From NCBI GenBank assembly GCA_049652745.1, contig JBASEY010000001.1, positions 1 to 31,218 of the forward strand: a DNA stretch of 31,218 nt, written 5' to 3'. Positions 1 through 7,874 of the stretch are shown here, one piece after another (position 1 is the stretch's first letter; the number at the start of each line of letters is the position of its first letter). The stretch comes from JBASEY01 sp049652745. Lineage in GTDB: Bacteria; CSSED10-310. Made by a program: the position numbers and the translations under genes. The notes beneath the pieces were generated by a model. That model was not told the origin of the DNA and searched no databases. It saw only the letters and a list, made by a program, of their open reading frames with translations.

Positions 1-605
1 TATCAATAAGATAACAGTGATTTTTTTTCGAAATCCGGGGCAACTTTCAAAAAATTTGACCTAATTGCAGTTTTTCCATATTTTTAATTTGTGAGTAGGA
101 TGCAAGACTTTTTACACACGCATCATATAATATCAAAAGCAAAATAATTTAAACAAAATCTAATCAAGATTTTTTCTCACGGCCCTTAGCCGATGCCCCT
201 CCCCGATATTTTTCGACTGTTTCGATAACTATCCAAACGACAGGGCTCTTAGGCTGATTTAAGGGTTTATCTCCGCCAGGTATCAACTACTCCGTTGACC
301 TGCATCTTCTAGACTGTTCATACCGCCACAGCTTAAAAACGAATCAACAGCTTACAGGTATCAATCGGATTTTCCATGACTCAATTCGAGCACGGAAAGG
401 CGTAAGTCACTAACGATCGCAACCTGCCGAGATTACCCATTAAAACCATAGCAGTCCGTAATCTAAATTTTATTGTACTCTAGTTCCAGACTAAAAAGAT
501 ATTTGAGACAGTATTCCTGGAATAATAGCCGACACTTAACTCTTATTGAACTGATCTCGTTGAGTCAGCCAGACAGGCACAAACGGCGGTGTGAACAAAT
601 TGTAA
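1..605. other. Intergenic region without a recognisable gene
   Basis: No open reading frame of useful length is seen on either strand. The first 200 bases are A/T-rich with T-runs. No hairpin-plus-T-run terminator is visible on the minus strand after the tRNA. The only local signal I can point to is a sigma70-like promoter match near the left edge, with no gene downstream of it. Confidence 0.6.
56..84 (+). promoter_or_regulatory. Weak sigma70-like promoter match
   Basis: TTGACC (56-61) is followed after 17 bases by TATTTT (79-84). Each is close to consensus, but the region is A/T-rich, where such matches arise by chance, and no plus-strand gene follows within 1.7 kb. If real, it would drive a non-coding RNA. 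Confidence 0.18.
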
Positions 606-681
606 TGGTGGAGCTAGAGGGATTCGAACCCTCGACCTTCTGACTGCCAGTCAGACGCGCTCCCAACTGCGCCATAGCCCC
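606..681 (-). tRNA. tRNA-Ala (anticodon GGC)
   Basis: The minus strand folds into a complete 76-nt cloverleaf. The acceptor GGGGCTA pairs with TAGCTCC (one G-T pair). The anticodon stem TCTGA/TCAGA encloses the loop CTGGCAG, giving anticodon GGC. The T arm is GAGGG-TTCGAAT-CCCTC, and a discriminator A plus an encoded 3' CCA (606-608) close the gene. GGC reads the alanine codons GCC and GCU. The gene starts 9 bases after the stop of the upstream minus-strand protein gene, so the two may share a transcript. Confidence 0.97.
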
Positions 682-690
682 AAAATCAAT

Positions 691-1347
691 CTACATCAGT
701 TCCGGTTTCTCTTTTTTCTTCGGTTCCGGCGGTTTTGCCTGGGACGTCTCCTTCTTCTCAATAGGTTTCGTGTCAGGCTTCGCCTTCTTCTCCGCTTCCT
801 TTTCACCAGGTTTGCGCGGAATCGGGGTCACCGTCGTTTCCTGAGAACCGGACTCAGTGCTCTTTTTACCCTCTACCGACGCTTTTGTCACGTCTTTTTT
901 TTCACGCTGCCCCACAGGAGCATCCTTTTTCACCTCTTTTTCCTTTGTTTCCCGTTGTTTAGAGCTGGAATTTTCCTCTGCCTTCCTAAACATAATCGGC
1001 TTTCTCTCAAATTCCGGCTTCTCCTCTACCGGCGCACCCGCCGTCAACTGCCGAGGCATATCCGCTTTGATGATCAGATCACGCAAAGCATCCTCGAGAA
1101 CTGTTAGTTCGACTTCAATTTTCTCGATTCGCTGGATCTGAGGTTCAATTTCCTTGTCTGTCAACGCTTTCTTTTTATATAACCGAAATACCAGATTCCC
1201 CAAACGAGCGATCTCAGCCGAACGCTTTTTCTCACACGCGGAGATCTCCCACCGCTTCCGAACGATCTGATAATTCCGGAACATGTTGTCACTGAAAGAT
1301 CGCAGTTTACCTCGCCAATCACTCTTTTCCTGAGCATTCTGATTCAT
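691..1347 (-). CDS. Hypothetical coiled-coil protein with Lys/Glu/Pro-rich tail
   Basis: A 218-residue protein with no signal peptide and no membrane segment, hence probably cytoplasmic. Residues about 25-95 are charged and heptad-like (ending in EKIEVELTVLEDALRDL) and should form an alpha-helical coiled coil. From about residue 105 to the end the chain is low in complexity and dominated by K, E, P, S and T, so it is likely disordered. The start ATG at 1347 is supported by GGGGAGA 8-9 bases upstream. The stop lies 9 bases before the tRNA-Ala gene. I recognise no family, and the tail composition will give spurious similarity to other Lys/Glu-rich proteins. It is unlikely to be an artefact because the ribosome site is good and the helical half has ordinary composition. 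Confidence 0.75.
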   Translation of the reverse strand: MNQNAQEKSDWRGKLRSFSDNMFRNYQIVRKRWEISACEKKRSAEIARLGNLVFRLYKKKALTDKEIEPQIQRIEKIEVELTVLEDALRDLIIKADMPRQLTAGAPVEEKPEFERKPIMFRKAEENSSSKQRETKEKEVKKDAPVGQREKKDVTKASVEGKKSTESGSQETTVTPIPRKPGEKEAEKKAKPDTKPIEKKETSQAKPPEPKKKEKPELM

Positions 1348-1435
1348 AATCCGTCTCCCCTAGAAAGCAAAATCATATCATATCAATCCTCTTGTTTTTC
1401 GTCAACCATCCATCACCCAGGAGCAAGTAGCGAGG

Positions 1436-1600
1436 TCAATATCCAATAACTAATCATCAAGTGTTAGTATTCAGTAATTGTAGGTTTTTGGTTTAAATCA
1501 GAAATCTCAGCAATTTAAATCAACCGAAAGACATAACCAGAAACCAGGAACCTCGCTCGCCGAGCGCTACTCAGCACTCAGGACTCAGGACTCAGCACTA
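1436..1600 (+). repeat. Composite intergenic repeat, copy 1
   Basis: This spacer contains three phrases that recur in the same order elsewhere in the window. The first is a TCAATATCCAAT... phrase (1436-1474). The second is ACCAGAAACCAGGAAC (1536-1551). The third is a CGCTC-GCC-GAGCG hairpin (1554-1566) followed by iterated ACTCAG(C/G)ACTCAG units (1569-1600). Related copies lie at 28422-28565 and 30934-31114. It is non-coding and on the same strand in all copies. Confidence 0.75.
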
Positions 1601-1603
1601 ATC

Positions 1604-1730
1604 GGGGGACAGACTTCCAGAAATAAGCGAAATAAGCGAGGCTGAAAATCCGAGCTTCTTTTAGAGGGACAGACTTCCAATTTTATGTTCTCGAATCGAA
1701 GTTTGTTTCAGGGGACAGACATCTGGAAAT
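1604..1730 (+). repeat. GGGGACAGAC repeat cluster 1 (3 copies)
   Basis: Three boxes lie at 1605-1620 (GGGGACAGACTTCCAG), 1666-1680 (GGGACAGACTTCCAA) and 1711-1730 (GGGGACAGAC then ATCTGGAAAT). The tail of the first (TTCCAGA) is the reverse complement of part of the third (TCTGGAA), so the pair could base-pair across the cluster. The middle copy is embedded in a longer phrase (about 1652-1680) that recurs at about 17633-17660. Confidence 0.85.
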
Positions 1731-1737
1731 AGCATGC

Positions 1738-1792
1738 CGCGTCAGCGGAAGGCCCAGAGACCAAGAGACCAGAAACAGTGTTCGCAGAACGC
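1738..1792 (+). repeat. Repeat fragment with GTGTTC-GCA-GAACGC hairpin
   Basis: CGCGTCAGCGGAAGGCC (1738-1754) matches 31071-31087 with two differences. A hairpin with stem GTGTTC/GAACGC and loop GCA (1778-1792) corresponds to hairpins at 1554-1566, 28551-28565 and 31102-31114. It lies 49 bases before the start codon of the following ABC-transporter gene, so it falls in the 5' leader or promoter of that operon. Confidence 0.6.
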
Positions 1793-1840
1793 TCGTGCTC
1801 ATGGTATAGTTCGCGCTGTATGTAGTGAACGGACACCGAC

Positions 1841-2878
1841 ATGCAGACAATACTTGAAATTAAGGGTTTGACAGCGACATTTTCATCATCCACCGAAACG
1901 GTCACTGCCGTTGACAACGTCGATCTGCATATCGATCGCGGCGAAATTCTCTGTCTGGTCGGAGAATCCGGCTGCGGTAAAAGCGTCACCGCCCTGTCGA
2001 TCATGGGCCTGCTTCAGTCTCCCCCTGCCAAAATCACCGCCGGTTCCATCCTGTTCAAAGGTACCAACCTGCGTTCACTATCTGATAAACATCTGCGACG
2101 GATACGCGGCAAAGAAATTGCGATGATTTTTCAGGAGCCGATGACATCACTGAACCCGGTCTTTACGATCGGCTCCCAAATAATGGAATCAATCCTGCTG
2201 CATCAGTCAATTCCACGAAGAGAAGCTCGGGCACGTGTTCTAGATCTTTTGAAAACCGTCGCGATACCCGATCCTGAACAGCGGTTTCGTGAATATCCGC
2301 ACCAGCTTTCCGGAGGCATGCGACAGCGGGCGATGATTGCAATGGCGCTGGCCTGCAACCCCGATCTGCTGATCGCCGATGAACCCACGACGGCGCTCGA
2401 TGTGACGATTCAAGCTCAAATACTGGAACTGTTGCTCCAGTTGCGGGAACAGTTCGGCCTGGCAATACTGCTGATAACGCACGATTTAGGCATTGTGGCG
2501 GAAACAGCCGATAGAGTCGCCGTGATGTACGCAGGCCGACTGGTAGAAAGCGCCGCTGCCGCCGACCTGTTCGCCAGCCCATTGCATCCATATTCCCAAG
2601 GCCTGATCCAATCGGCCAAACTGATGGGTTCATCTGATTCGGTCGATGATTACACATCCCTTTCATTCAGTCAGACCAAACGCTCCAGCCGAAAAAAGTT
2701 GCCTGCCATCGATGGTTCGGTTCCATCCCTGTCCTCTCTGCCACCCGGATGCGCCTTTGCGCCTCGATGCCGCCATGCAACAGAAGCATGCTCGCATCCT
2801 TCCGCGGTGGAGTTCATGCATGAACCCCGGCCCGGTCGATTTGTTCGATGTCTTTTGTATGAAAGCTCCGACTCATGA
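1841..2878 (+). CDS. dppD: Oligopeptide/dipeptide ABC transporter ATP-binding protein (DppD/OppD type)
   Basis: A 345-residue cytoplasmic ATPase of the peptide/nickel importer group. It binds and hydrolyses ATP to drive uptake through an inner-membrane permease pair. Visible motifs: Walker A GESGCGKS (41-48), signature LSGGMRQR (about 155), Walker B LLIADEPTTALD (about 177-188) and the H-loop ITHDLG (about 212). The C-terminal extension has the family's Cys/Arg-rich segment (CAFAPRCRHATEAC, from about 304). The length is normal for the group. It overlaps the next gene by ATGA, implying translational coupling. The ribosome site before 1841 is weak and the leader is built of repeats. No permease or binding-protein gene is adjacent, so the transported peptide or other solute cannot be inferred. 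DppD versus OppD cannot be separated by reading. Confidence 0.93.
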   Translation: MQTILEIKGLTATFSSSTETVTAVDNVDLHIDRGEILCLVGESGCGKSVTALSIMGLLQSPPAKITAGSILFKGTNLRSLSDKHLRRIRGKEIAMIFQEPMTSLNPVFTIGSQIMESILLHQSIPRREARARVLDLLKTVAIPDPEQRFREYPHQLSGGMRQRAMIAMALACNPDLLIADEPTTALDVTIQAQILELLLQLREQFGLAILLITHDLGIVAETADRVAVMYAGRLVESAAAADLFASPLHPYSQGLIQSAKLMGSSDSVDDYTSLSFSQTKRSSRKKLPAIDGSVPSLSSLPPGCAFAPRCRHATEACSHPSAVEFMHEPRPGRFVRCLLYESSDS

Positions 2879-3852
2879 ATCCGCTGCTGCAAATACAGAA
2901 TTTAAAAAAATATTTTCCTGTTCGGAAAGGCGTGTTCTCACGCACGGCAGCCTGGGTCAAAGCCGTCGACGACGTCTCTTTCGACGTTCAAGCCGGTGAA
3001 ACCCTAGGAATTGTCGGCGAATCCGGCTGCGGCAAAACGACAATCGGTCGCTGTATTTTGCGCCTTGAAGAACCCACTTCCGGCAGAATCCTTTTCGATG
3101 GTCAGGATTTGGCGCAATTGACGCCGCGGGCGATGCGGACAATCAGACGCGATATTCAAATCATTTTTCAGGACCCCTATTCCAGCTTGAATCCGCGTAT
3201 GACGGTGTCGGGAATTATCGAGGAGGCATTGATCATTCACGGTATCGGTGAGCCGCAATCCCGACGGGAGCGCGTCGGTGAATTGCTTCGCCAGGTTGGC
3301 CTTCCTGAGACCTGCCGCGATAAATATCCTCACGAGTTTTCCGGTGGTCAGCGGCAGCGCATCGGGATCGCACGTGCTTTGGCGTTGAACCCGCGTCTGG
3401 TTGTCTGTGACGAAGCCGTCAGCGCACTGGATGTTTCCGTCAGAGCCCAAATCATCAATTTATTGGATGAACTTCAGGAAACATACGGACTTACGTACAT
3501 CTTTATCGCGCATGATTTATCGGTGATCCACCATTTTTCGACCCGCGTTGCGGTGATGTATTTAGGAAAAATCATGGAAATCGCCACGCCTGAAAAACTT
3601 TATACGCGTCCTGCTCACCCTTATACGCAAGCGCTTCTATCATCGGCTCCCGTCCCGGATCCGACGGCAAAACACTCGCGGATTCTGCTGGAAGGAGACG
3701 TGCCGACGCCTTTGAATCCGCCGTCCGGGTGCCGCTTCCGCACGCGCTGTTTTATCGGGAAAAACGAGGCTGTCTGTAGGGATTTCGAGCCTGTTTTGAC
3801 GTTTTGCGAGACGGGTCACGAAGTGGCATGTCATTTTTCGCGATTTAAATAG
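2875..3852 (+). CDS. dppF: Oligopeptide/dipeptide ABC transporter ATP-binding protein (DppF/OppF type)
   Basis: A 325-residue partner ATPase of the preceding gene. These importers use two different ATPases that form a heterodimer under the permeases. Walker A GESGCGKT is at 48-55, signature FSGGQRQR at about 155, Walker B LVVCDEAVSALD at about 175-186 and the H-loop AHDLS at about 211. The C-terminal oligopeptide-transporter extension with CRFRTRC is at about 285. The CDEAVSALD form of Walker B, rather than CDEPVSALD, is also known in OppF-type proteins. The start ATG overlaps the upstream stop (ATGA at 2875-2878). The downstream gap of 102 bases before exbB holds a T-run but no convincing hairpin. 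Confidence 0.93.
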   Translation: MNPLLQIQNLKKYFPVRKGVFSRTAAWVKAVDDVSFDVQAGETLGIVGESGCGKTTIGRCILRLEEPTSGRILFDGQDLAQLTPRAMRTIRRDIQIIFQDPYSSLNPRMTVSGIIEEALIIHGIGEPQSRRERVGELLRQVGLPETCRDKYPHEFSGGQRQRIGIARALALNPRLVVCDEAVSALDVSVRAQIINLLDELQETYGLTYIFIAHDLSVIHHFSTRVAVMYLGKIMEIATPEKLYTRPAHPYTQALLSSAPVPDPTAKHSRILLEGDVPTPLNPPSGCRFRTRCFIGKNEAVCRDFEPVLTFCETGHEVACHFSRFK

Positions 3853-3954
3853 TTTTTTTTTGTCGACTGATGTAGTATGGTGCCGGTGATTATCCGGAGA
3901 GGGTAATTCCATTGTAAATCATAAAAAGACGACTTATTCAGGAGGTATCGGAAC

Positions 3955-4602
3955 ATGGTCGCAGGGTTTGAACAATTCGCTTTATTAATGTACTTCAACA
4001 AAGGCGGTCCGATTATGTGGCCTTTGCTCGGAATCAGCATCTGGGTTATCGGCATGGTTATCGAGCGCTTCATTCATTACTATCGAGTTTCCATCAACAC
4101 GCCTGAGTTTTTGCAAAAAATCAGGAAATTGTTGGAGGGCGCCAAGATTAAGGACGCCATCACACTGTGTGAAAATTACAAGGGTCCGATTGCGTCGATC
4201 ATGAAAGCCGGCCTATTGAAAACAGGTAAATCGCGTGAAGAGATCGAAACGGCGATTGCCGCTTCGGGCGGCATTGAAATGTCGCGTTTGGAGCGTGGTC
4301 TAGCCGGTCTTGCAACCTCGTCATCGATTGCGCCTTTGCTGGGATTTCTTGGCACCGTTACCGGTATGATCCGAGCATTCGACGCCATCGCCGCTCACGG
4401 TATGAACAACCCGGCGATGGTCGCGTCCGGTATCTCCGAAGCCTTGATTACAACGGCTGCCGGACTGATCATCGGTATTCCGGCCATGACGTTCTATAAT
4501 TATTTTACGTCTAAAGTCCGTAAATTGGTGCTGGAAATGGAAGAATCGAGCGGCCTGTTATTGGAGTTCATGGACGAATTGTCTGCATCTGTTGAAGAAT
4601 AA
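3955..4602 (+). CDS. exbB: ExbB/TolQ/MotA-family proton channel protein
   Basis: A 215-residue inner-membrane protein, the pentameric stator of the TonB motor that passes protons to power TonB-dependent uptake. Three membrane segments are apparent: about 18-40, 118-142 (containing APLLGFLGTVTGM, the typical ExbB/TolQ signature) and 162-183 (LITTAAGLIIGIPAMTF). The start is fixed by a strong AGGAGG at 3940-3945, nine bases before ATG. It opens a four-gene run exbB-exbD-exbD-tonB. The partner genes favour ExbB over TolQ or MotA. Confidence 0.95.
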   Translation: MVAGFEQFALLMYFNKGGPIMWPLLGISIWVIGMVIERFIHYYRVSINTPEFLQKIRKLLEGAKIKDAITLCENYKGPIASIMKAGLLKTGKSREEIETAIAASGGIEMSRLERGLAGLATSSSIAPLLGFLGTVTGMIRAFDAIAAHGMNNPAMVASGISEALITTAAGLIIGIPAMTFYNYFTSKVRKLVLEMEESSGLLLEFMDELSASVEE

Positions 4603-4629
4603 TTATCAACGCGAACAAAGGATGTTGTA

Positions 4630-5037
4630 ATGTACTTTAAACGCTCAAGAGTCACAGAGACGAAGGCAGAAGTGCCAAATGCGTCGATGTCCGATATTGC
4701 GTTCCTTTTGTTGATATTTTTCATGGTTACGACAACGTTCACCGTTGACAGAGTCACCGTAGAACTGCCGCGAACGACGTCTCGAACGGGAATAGAAAAA
4801 GATCACGAAATCATTTCCGTTCAGACGAACGGTTTCATTCAGTTTCGGGGCGAACGGGTGATGATGGCGGACATTCAGCCTATGGCCTCCATGGAAATAG
4901 CTAAAAATCAGGATAGAATTTTCCTGTTGAAAATTGACAAAGGAGTGCGCTGGGAACTTGTCGACGAACTTCTGGAACAGCTCCGCCTGGCGCGTGTTAG
5001 AAACTTGAGTCTTCCGACAAACCCCAAGACGGAGTAG
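4630..5037 (+). CDS. exbD: ExbD/TolR-family biopolymer transport protein, copy 1
   Basis: A 135-residue protein with one N-terminal membrane helix and a periplasmic domain. The helix carries the conserved proton-carrying aspartate, D22, in MSDIAFLLLIFFMVTT. It would sit as a dimer inside the ExbB pore and transmit proton flow to TonB. The gene lies 27 bases after exbB, with AAAGGA upstream of the ATG. Its leading residues (AEVPNASMSD) are almost the same as those of the next gene, showing tandem duplication, but the periplasmic halves have diverged. Confidence 0.95.
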   Translation: MYFKRSRVTETKAEVPNASMSDIAFLLLIFFMVTTTFTVDRVTVELPRTTSRTGIEKDHEIISVQTNGFIQFRGERVMMADIQPMASMEIAKNQDRIFLLKIDKGVRWELVDELLEQLRLARVRNLSLPTNPKTE

Positions 5038-5047
5038 TGAGGTAATT

Positions 5048-5470
5048 ATGCGATTTTCACGTTCTTCAAAAGTAGAAGCCGAAATCCCGAATGCTTCGAT
5101 GTCGGATATCGCGTTTCTTCTTCTGATATTCTTTATGGTTACAACCGCCTTCGCCGCTCAGCAAGGCATCGATTTCCGCCTTCCGGCACCCTCGAAAGAT
5201 CGAGAGGATATTCAAGAAAAAGAACTGGAAGCCATCACCATCCAAGTCCTGGCTTCCGGCCGATTAGTCATCGACGGTATGCCGAAAAACTTGAGTGATA
5301 TCGCGCCGTATATTCGTCCCGTCCTGGCGGTCGACCCGAAAAAATTCGTTATCATTCAAATGGATATGGATTCGGCATACGGTCACATGATGGATGTTCT
5401 GGACCAATTGAAATTACTGAACGTTCAGAATATCGCTCTGCCTTCACGACAGGAAATGCGATCATGGTAA
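5048..5470 (+). CDS. exbD: ExbD/TolR-family biopolymer transport protein, copy 2
   Basis: A 140-residue paralogue of the preceding gene, starting 10 bases after its stop with TGAGGTA upstream of the ATG. The conserved aspartate is D20 in MSDIAFLLLIFFMVTT. The periplasmic part (residues about 45-140) differs from copy 1. Two ExbD subunits beside one ExbB are found in several non-enterobacterial TonB systems. They may form a heterodimer or alternate, which cannot be judged here. Confidence 0.95.
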   Translation: MRFSRSSKVEAEIPNASMSDIAFLLLIFFMVTTAFAAQQGIDFRLPAPSKDREDIQEKELEAITIQVLASGRLVIDGMPKNLSDIAPYIRPVLAVDPKKFVIIQMDMDSAYGHMMDVLDQLKLLNVQNIALPSRQEMRSW

Positions 5471-5492
5471 CCATGAATCTGGGGCCAACACA

Positions 5493-6173
5493 ATGAATTA
5501 TGATATTATTCATGAACAAAAAGAGATTCTAAGGCGCAGGGACCGAATCAGCTTGGACTGGGCTATTCTGATGGCCATCATCCTTCATACCCTGATTCTG
5601 TATATTCCTCCTATCGCCAAATTCGAAACACAAAGAGTCTGGCAACAGGAACAAAAAGAGACCATGCAAATGGCCCGTTACAGTCCGCCGCCGCCTCCCC
5701 CTGAAGAAATGCCGGCTGAACAGCAAGTGCAGAAAAAACAACAGGTCCTTGCAAAACCGATTCCACAACGGGAAGCCGTGGACCTGGACAATATTGTCGT
5801 TGTCGAAGACGATTTCGAACTCGTCTACGATCCCGCCGATCTCGAAACAATCGAATTCGCCGACCCTCAAGCTCTGCCGGATGAACCTCTGCGCGTGGGC
5901 GGCGACGTCCGAGCGCCGACAATTCTCAAACGAGTCGAACCCAAATATCCCGAAATCGCCAGACGAGCTAGAATACAGGGCCTGGTCATCCTGGAAGCTA
6001 TCATCGATAAAAACGGCAATGTCAGAGATGTTAAAGTCATCAAATCACTGAACAGCCTGTGTGATGAGGCTGCAGTCGAAGCGGCTAAACAATGGAAATT
6101 TGAACCTGGAACACAAAATGATATCCCGATCGATGTCATTATGAACCTGACCGTTCAATTCATGTTGAAATAG
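5493..6173 (+). CDS. tonB: TonB energy-transducing protein
   Basis: A 226-residue protein with classical TonB order. A short cytoplasmic stretch is followed by one membrane anchor at about 22-40 (LDWAILMAIILHTLILYIPP) and a proline-rich periplasmic spacer (PPPPPPEEMP from about 65). A TonB C-terminal domain at about 142-226 carries the YP motif (EPKYPEIARRARIQG) and ends VIMNLTVQFMLK. It links ExbB/ExbD to the TonB box of outer-membrane receptors. The receptor encoded at 21486-24428 is a plausible client. GGGG seven bases before the ATG is a reasonable ribosome site. A terminator follows 17 bases after the stop. Confidence 0.96.
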   Translation: MNYDIIHEQKEILRRRDRISLDWAILMAIILHTLILYIPPIAKFETQRVWQQEQKETMQMARYSPPPPPPEEMPAEQQVQKKQQVLAKPIPQREAVDLDNIVVVEDDFELVYDPADLETIEFADPQALPDEPLRVGGDVRAPTILKRVEPKYPEIARRARIQGLVILEAIIDKNGNVRDVKVIKSLNSLCDEAAVEAAKQWKFEPGTQNDIPIDVIMNLTVQFMLK

Positions 6174-6190
6174 TTTTTTGTAAATACCAT

Positions 6191-6227
6191 AAAAAAGCGA
6201 CGGATAGTCTCTCCGTCGCTTTTTTTT
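6191..6227 (+). terminator. Rho-independent terminator of the exb-tonB operon
   Basis: GCGACGGA (6197-6204) pairs perfectly with TCCGTCGC (6212-6219) around a 7-base loop. It is preceded by six A and followed by eight T (6220-6227). It sits 17 bases after the tonB stop. The A-run also gives a weaker hairpin terminator on the opposite strand. Confidence 0.92.
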
Positions 6228-6311
6228 GCTCTGCTTAAACAGTAAGCCCTAACCGCAATGTTCTTTGGCTGATGCTGAACAAAAATCTACTTTGTCCGTA
6301 TTAAATCGATA

Positions 6312-6337
6312 GATGAAGCGTGAAAACCACGCTCATC
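6312..6337 (+). promoter_or_regulatory. Imperfect palindrome upstream of the efflux operon
   Basis: GATGA-a-GCGTG pairs with CACGC-TCATC around AAAAC, a 10-bp stem with a single bulged A. It is not followed by a T-run, and lies about 100 bases before the first gene of the efflux operon. It could be an operator for a dimeric repressor (TetR- or MarR-type regulators commonly control RND pumps) or an RNA hairpin. No regulator gene is adjacent. The role is inferred from position only. Confidence 0.35.
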
Positions 6338-6437
6338 CAAAAAGAAAAAGCGATTTCTTGATTTAAAATCTTGGCTTAGTATTGTCTATTCTCATTTTGC
6401 GTTATAGGCTTGCCTGGTCTAATGGAAGGAGGCTCCC

Positions 6438-7874
6438 GTGCATATTATGACCTCGATCCTAGGATTGATCCTGATCACCGGCTTGCCGGTATCGGCTGAA
6501 ATTTCTTCCGAATCGACCGATTCCAAACCCAGCGTCGTTCTGACCCTCGATGACTGCATCGCCAAAGCCCTGGAAAATAATATCGACCTCAAAAATCTGC
6601 TGGATCGCCTGCCTGTTTCACATGAGCGTATTCGCGACGCAAAACGTAAATTATGGCCGTCTCTAGCCCTTGCCATTACCGATATTTCCAACTTGTCCGA
6701 CCCAAAAGGCTTCTCCCCCGGCGACCCGTCACCTACACGAGGAACCATTCCAGGGGAAGGCCTACAGGCTTCGGCAGACTTGACCTTTCCGCTATATGAC
6801 TTCGGCAGCAGACAATCAGGAATTCGTTTGGAAAAGGAATCATTGTCCCTGATCGAGACATCGATCAGCAAGATACACCAGGATATTGTCTATCAAGTCA
6901 TCTCTCTTTACCTGTCCGTTCTGGAACGCCGAGCCGAAGTGGATGTGCGCACCGAACAACTCGCTCAGGCATACGAATCTTTGAATGTCGCAAAGGGACG
7001 ACTGCATTTCGGCACTAGTATCGAATATGAAGTTCTGTTGGAAGAAGCCTATTTTGCCCAAGCTCAGGCAGATCTGCTTTCAACGGAAAATGCCCTGAAA
7101 AACGCCCGACGCACACTGCTGTTGGCGATGTACCAGGACATCAACACTGAGATTGAACTGGCTCCAATCGATATTGACGCGATAGTCGATATTTCTGATG
7201 CCGGCTTGATAGAGACCGCTGCTGCAAATCGCGTGGAGTTCCACCGTTACAATGCGGAAATCGAATCATATCGACAGCAACTGAAACTATTACAGGCGAC
7301 TCGATACCCCAATCTCAATTTTTTCGCGTCTTACAGCCAGCAGGGTGACGATTTCGACACAATGAAACATGCTGATATCGCCTGGTCTGCAGGTCTCTCA
7401 CTGCGCTTTTCCCCTTTTCGAGACGCCAATATCACTGGTTCTACATCGAGACACTGGCTCGATTCGTCGGATTTCATGCAGCGAAATTCGCTGGGAATTT
7501 CGCTGAACGACGGCAGCACAACACGAAGCCGTGAAGCGGAAATTCTGGTCACGTTGCGAAAACTCCAGATGGAGCTGGCGCATTTGAAAGACGTGGTTGG
7601 CGCCGAAGCGCTGACCGCCTGGGAAATGTACCAGGCAAGCCGATCTGTTTTATCGGCTCGGCAAAAAGGCCTGGCTGCGATGGAAGAAAATGAACGCATA
7701 CAACAAAAACGCTATGAATTAGGGTTAAATCAGTATAAAGATGTCGTCGATGCCCGAGCGGAGCGTGTTGCCGCGAAAATTGCATTGAATCGAGCATCGT
7801 ATTCAATGGAACATTACAAGATGAATCTTGAGTATGTTCTAGGTCTATTGGGTTACCAGGAGTCATCACAATGA
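6438..7874 (+). CDS. TolC-family outer-membrane efflux channel
   Basis: A 478-residue outer-membrane factor that forms the exit duct of a tripartite pump. An N-terminal signal peptide (MHIMTSILGLILITGLPVSA) is followed by two OEP-type halves rich in long coiled helices. Examples are RLHFGTSIEYEVLLEEAYFAQ at about 190-210 and NRASYSMEHYKMNLEYVLG near the end, and the halves contain the usual A-rich periplasmic helices. I take GTG at 6438 because AAGGAGG (6426-6432) sits five bases before it. The ATG three codons later would be 14 bases away. Its last four bases overlap the adaptor gene as ATGA. The substrate is not predictable. Confidence 0.93.
   Translation: MHIMTSILGLILITGLPVSAEISSESTDSKPSVVLTLDDCIAKALENNIDLKNLLDRLPVSHERIRDAKRKLWPSLALAITDISNLSDPKGFSPGDPSPTRGTIPGEGLQASADLTFPLYDFGSRQSGIRLEKESLSLIETSISKIHQDIVYQVISLYLSVLERRAEVDVRTEQLAQAYESLNVAKGRLHFGTSIEYEVLLEEAYFAQAQADLLSTENALKNARRTLLLAMYQDINTEIELAPIDIDAIVDISDAGLIETAAANRVEFHRYNAEIESYRQQLKLLQATRYPNLNFFASYSQQGDDFDTMKHADIAWSAGLSLRFSPFRDANITGSTSRHWLDSSDFMQRNSLGISLNDGSTTRSREAEILVTLRKLQMELAHLKDVVGAEALTAWEMYQASRSVLSARQKGLAAMEENERIQQKRYELGLNQYKDVVDARAERVAAKIALNRASYSMEHYKMNLEYVLGLLGYQESSQ

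Noticed and set aside
1604..1730. GGGGACAGAC boxes as terminal repeats of an insertion sequence
   Set aside because: No transposase or other gene lies between boxes in any cluster, and all boxes point the same way rather than inverted.
2163..2666. A 167-codon open frame on the minus strand opposite dppD
   Set aside because: It is the antisense shadow of conserved ATPase motifs and resembles no protein.
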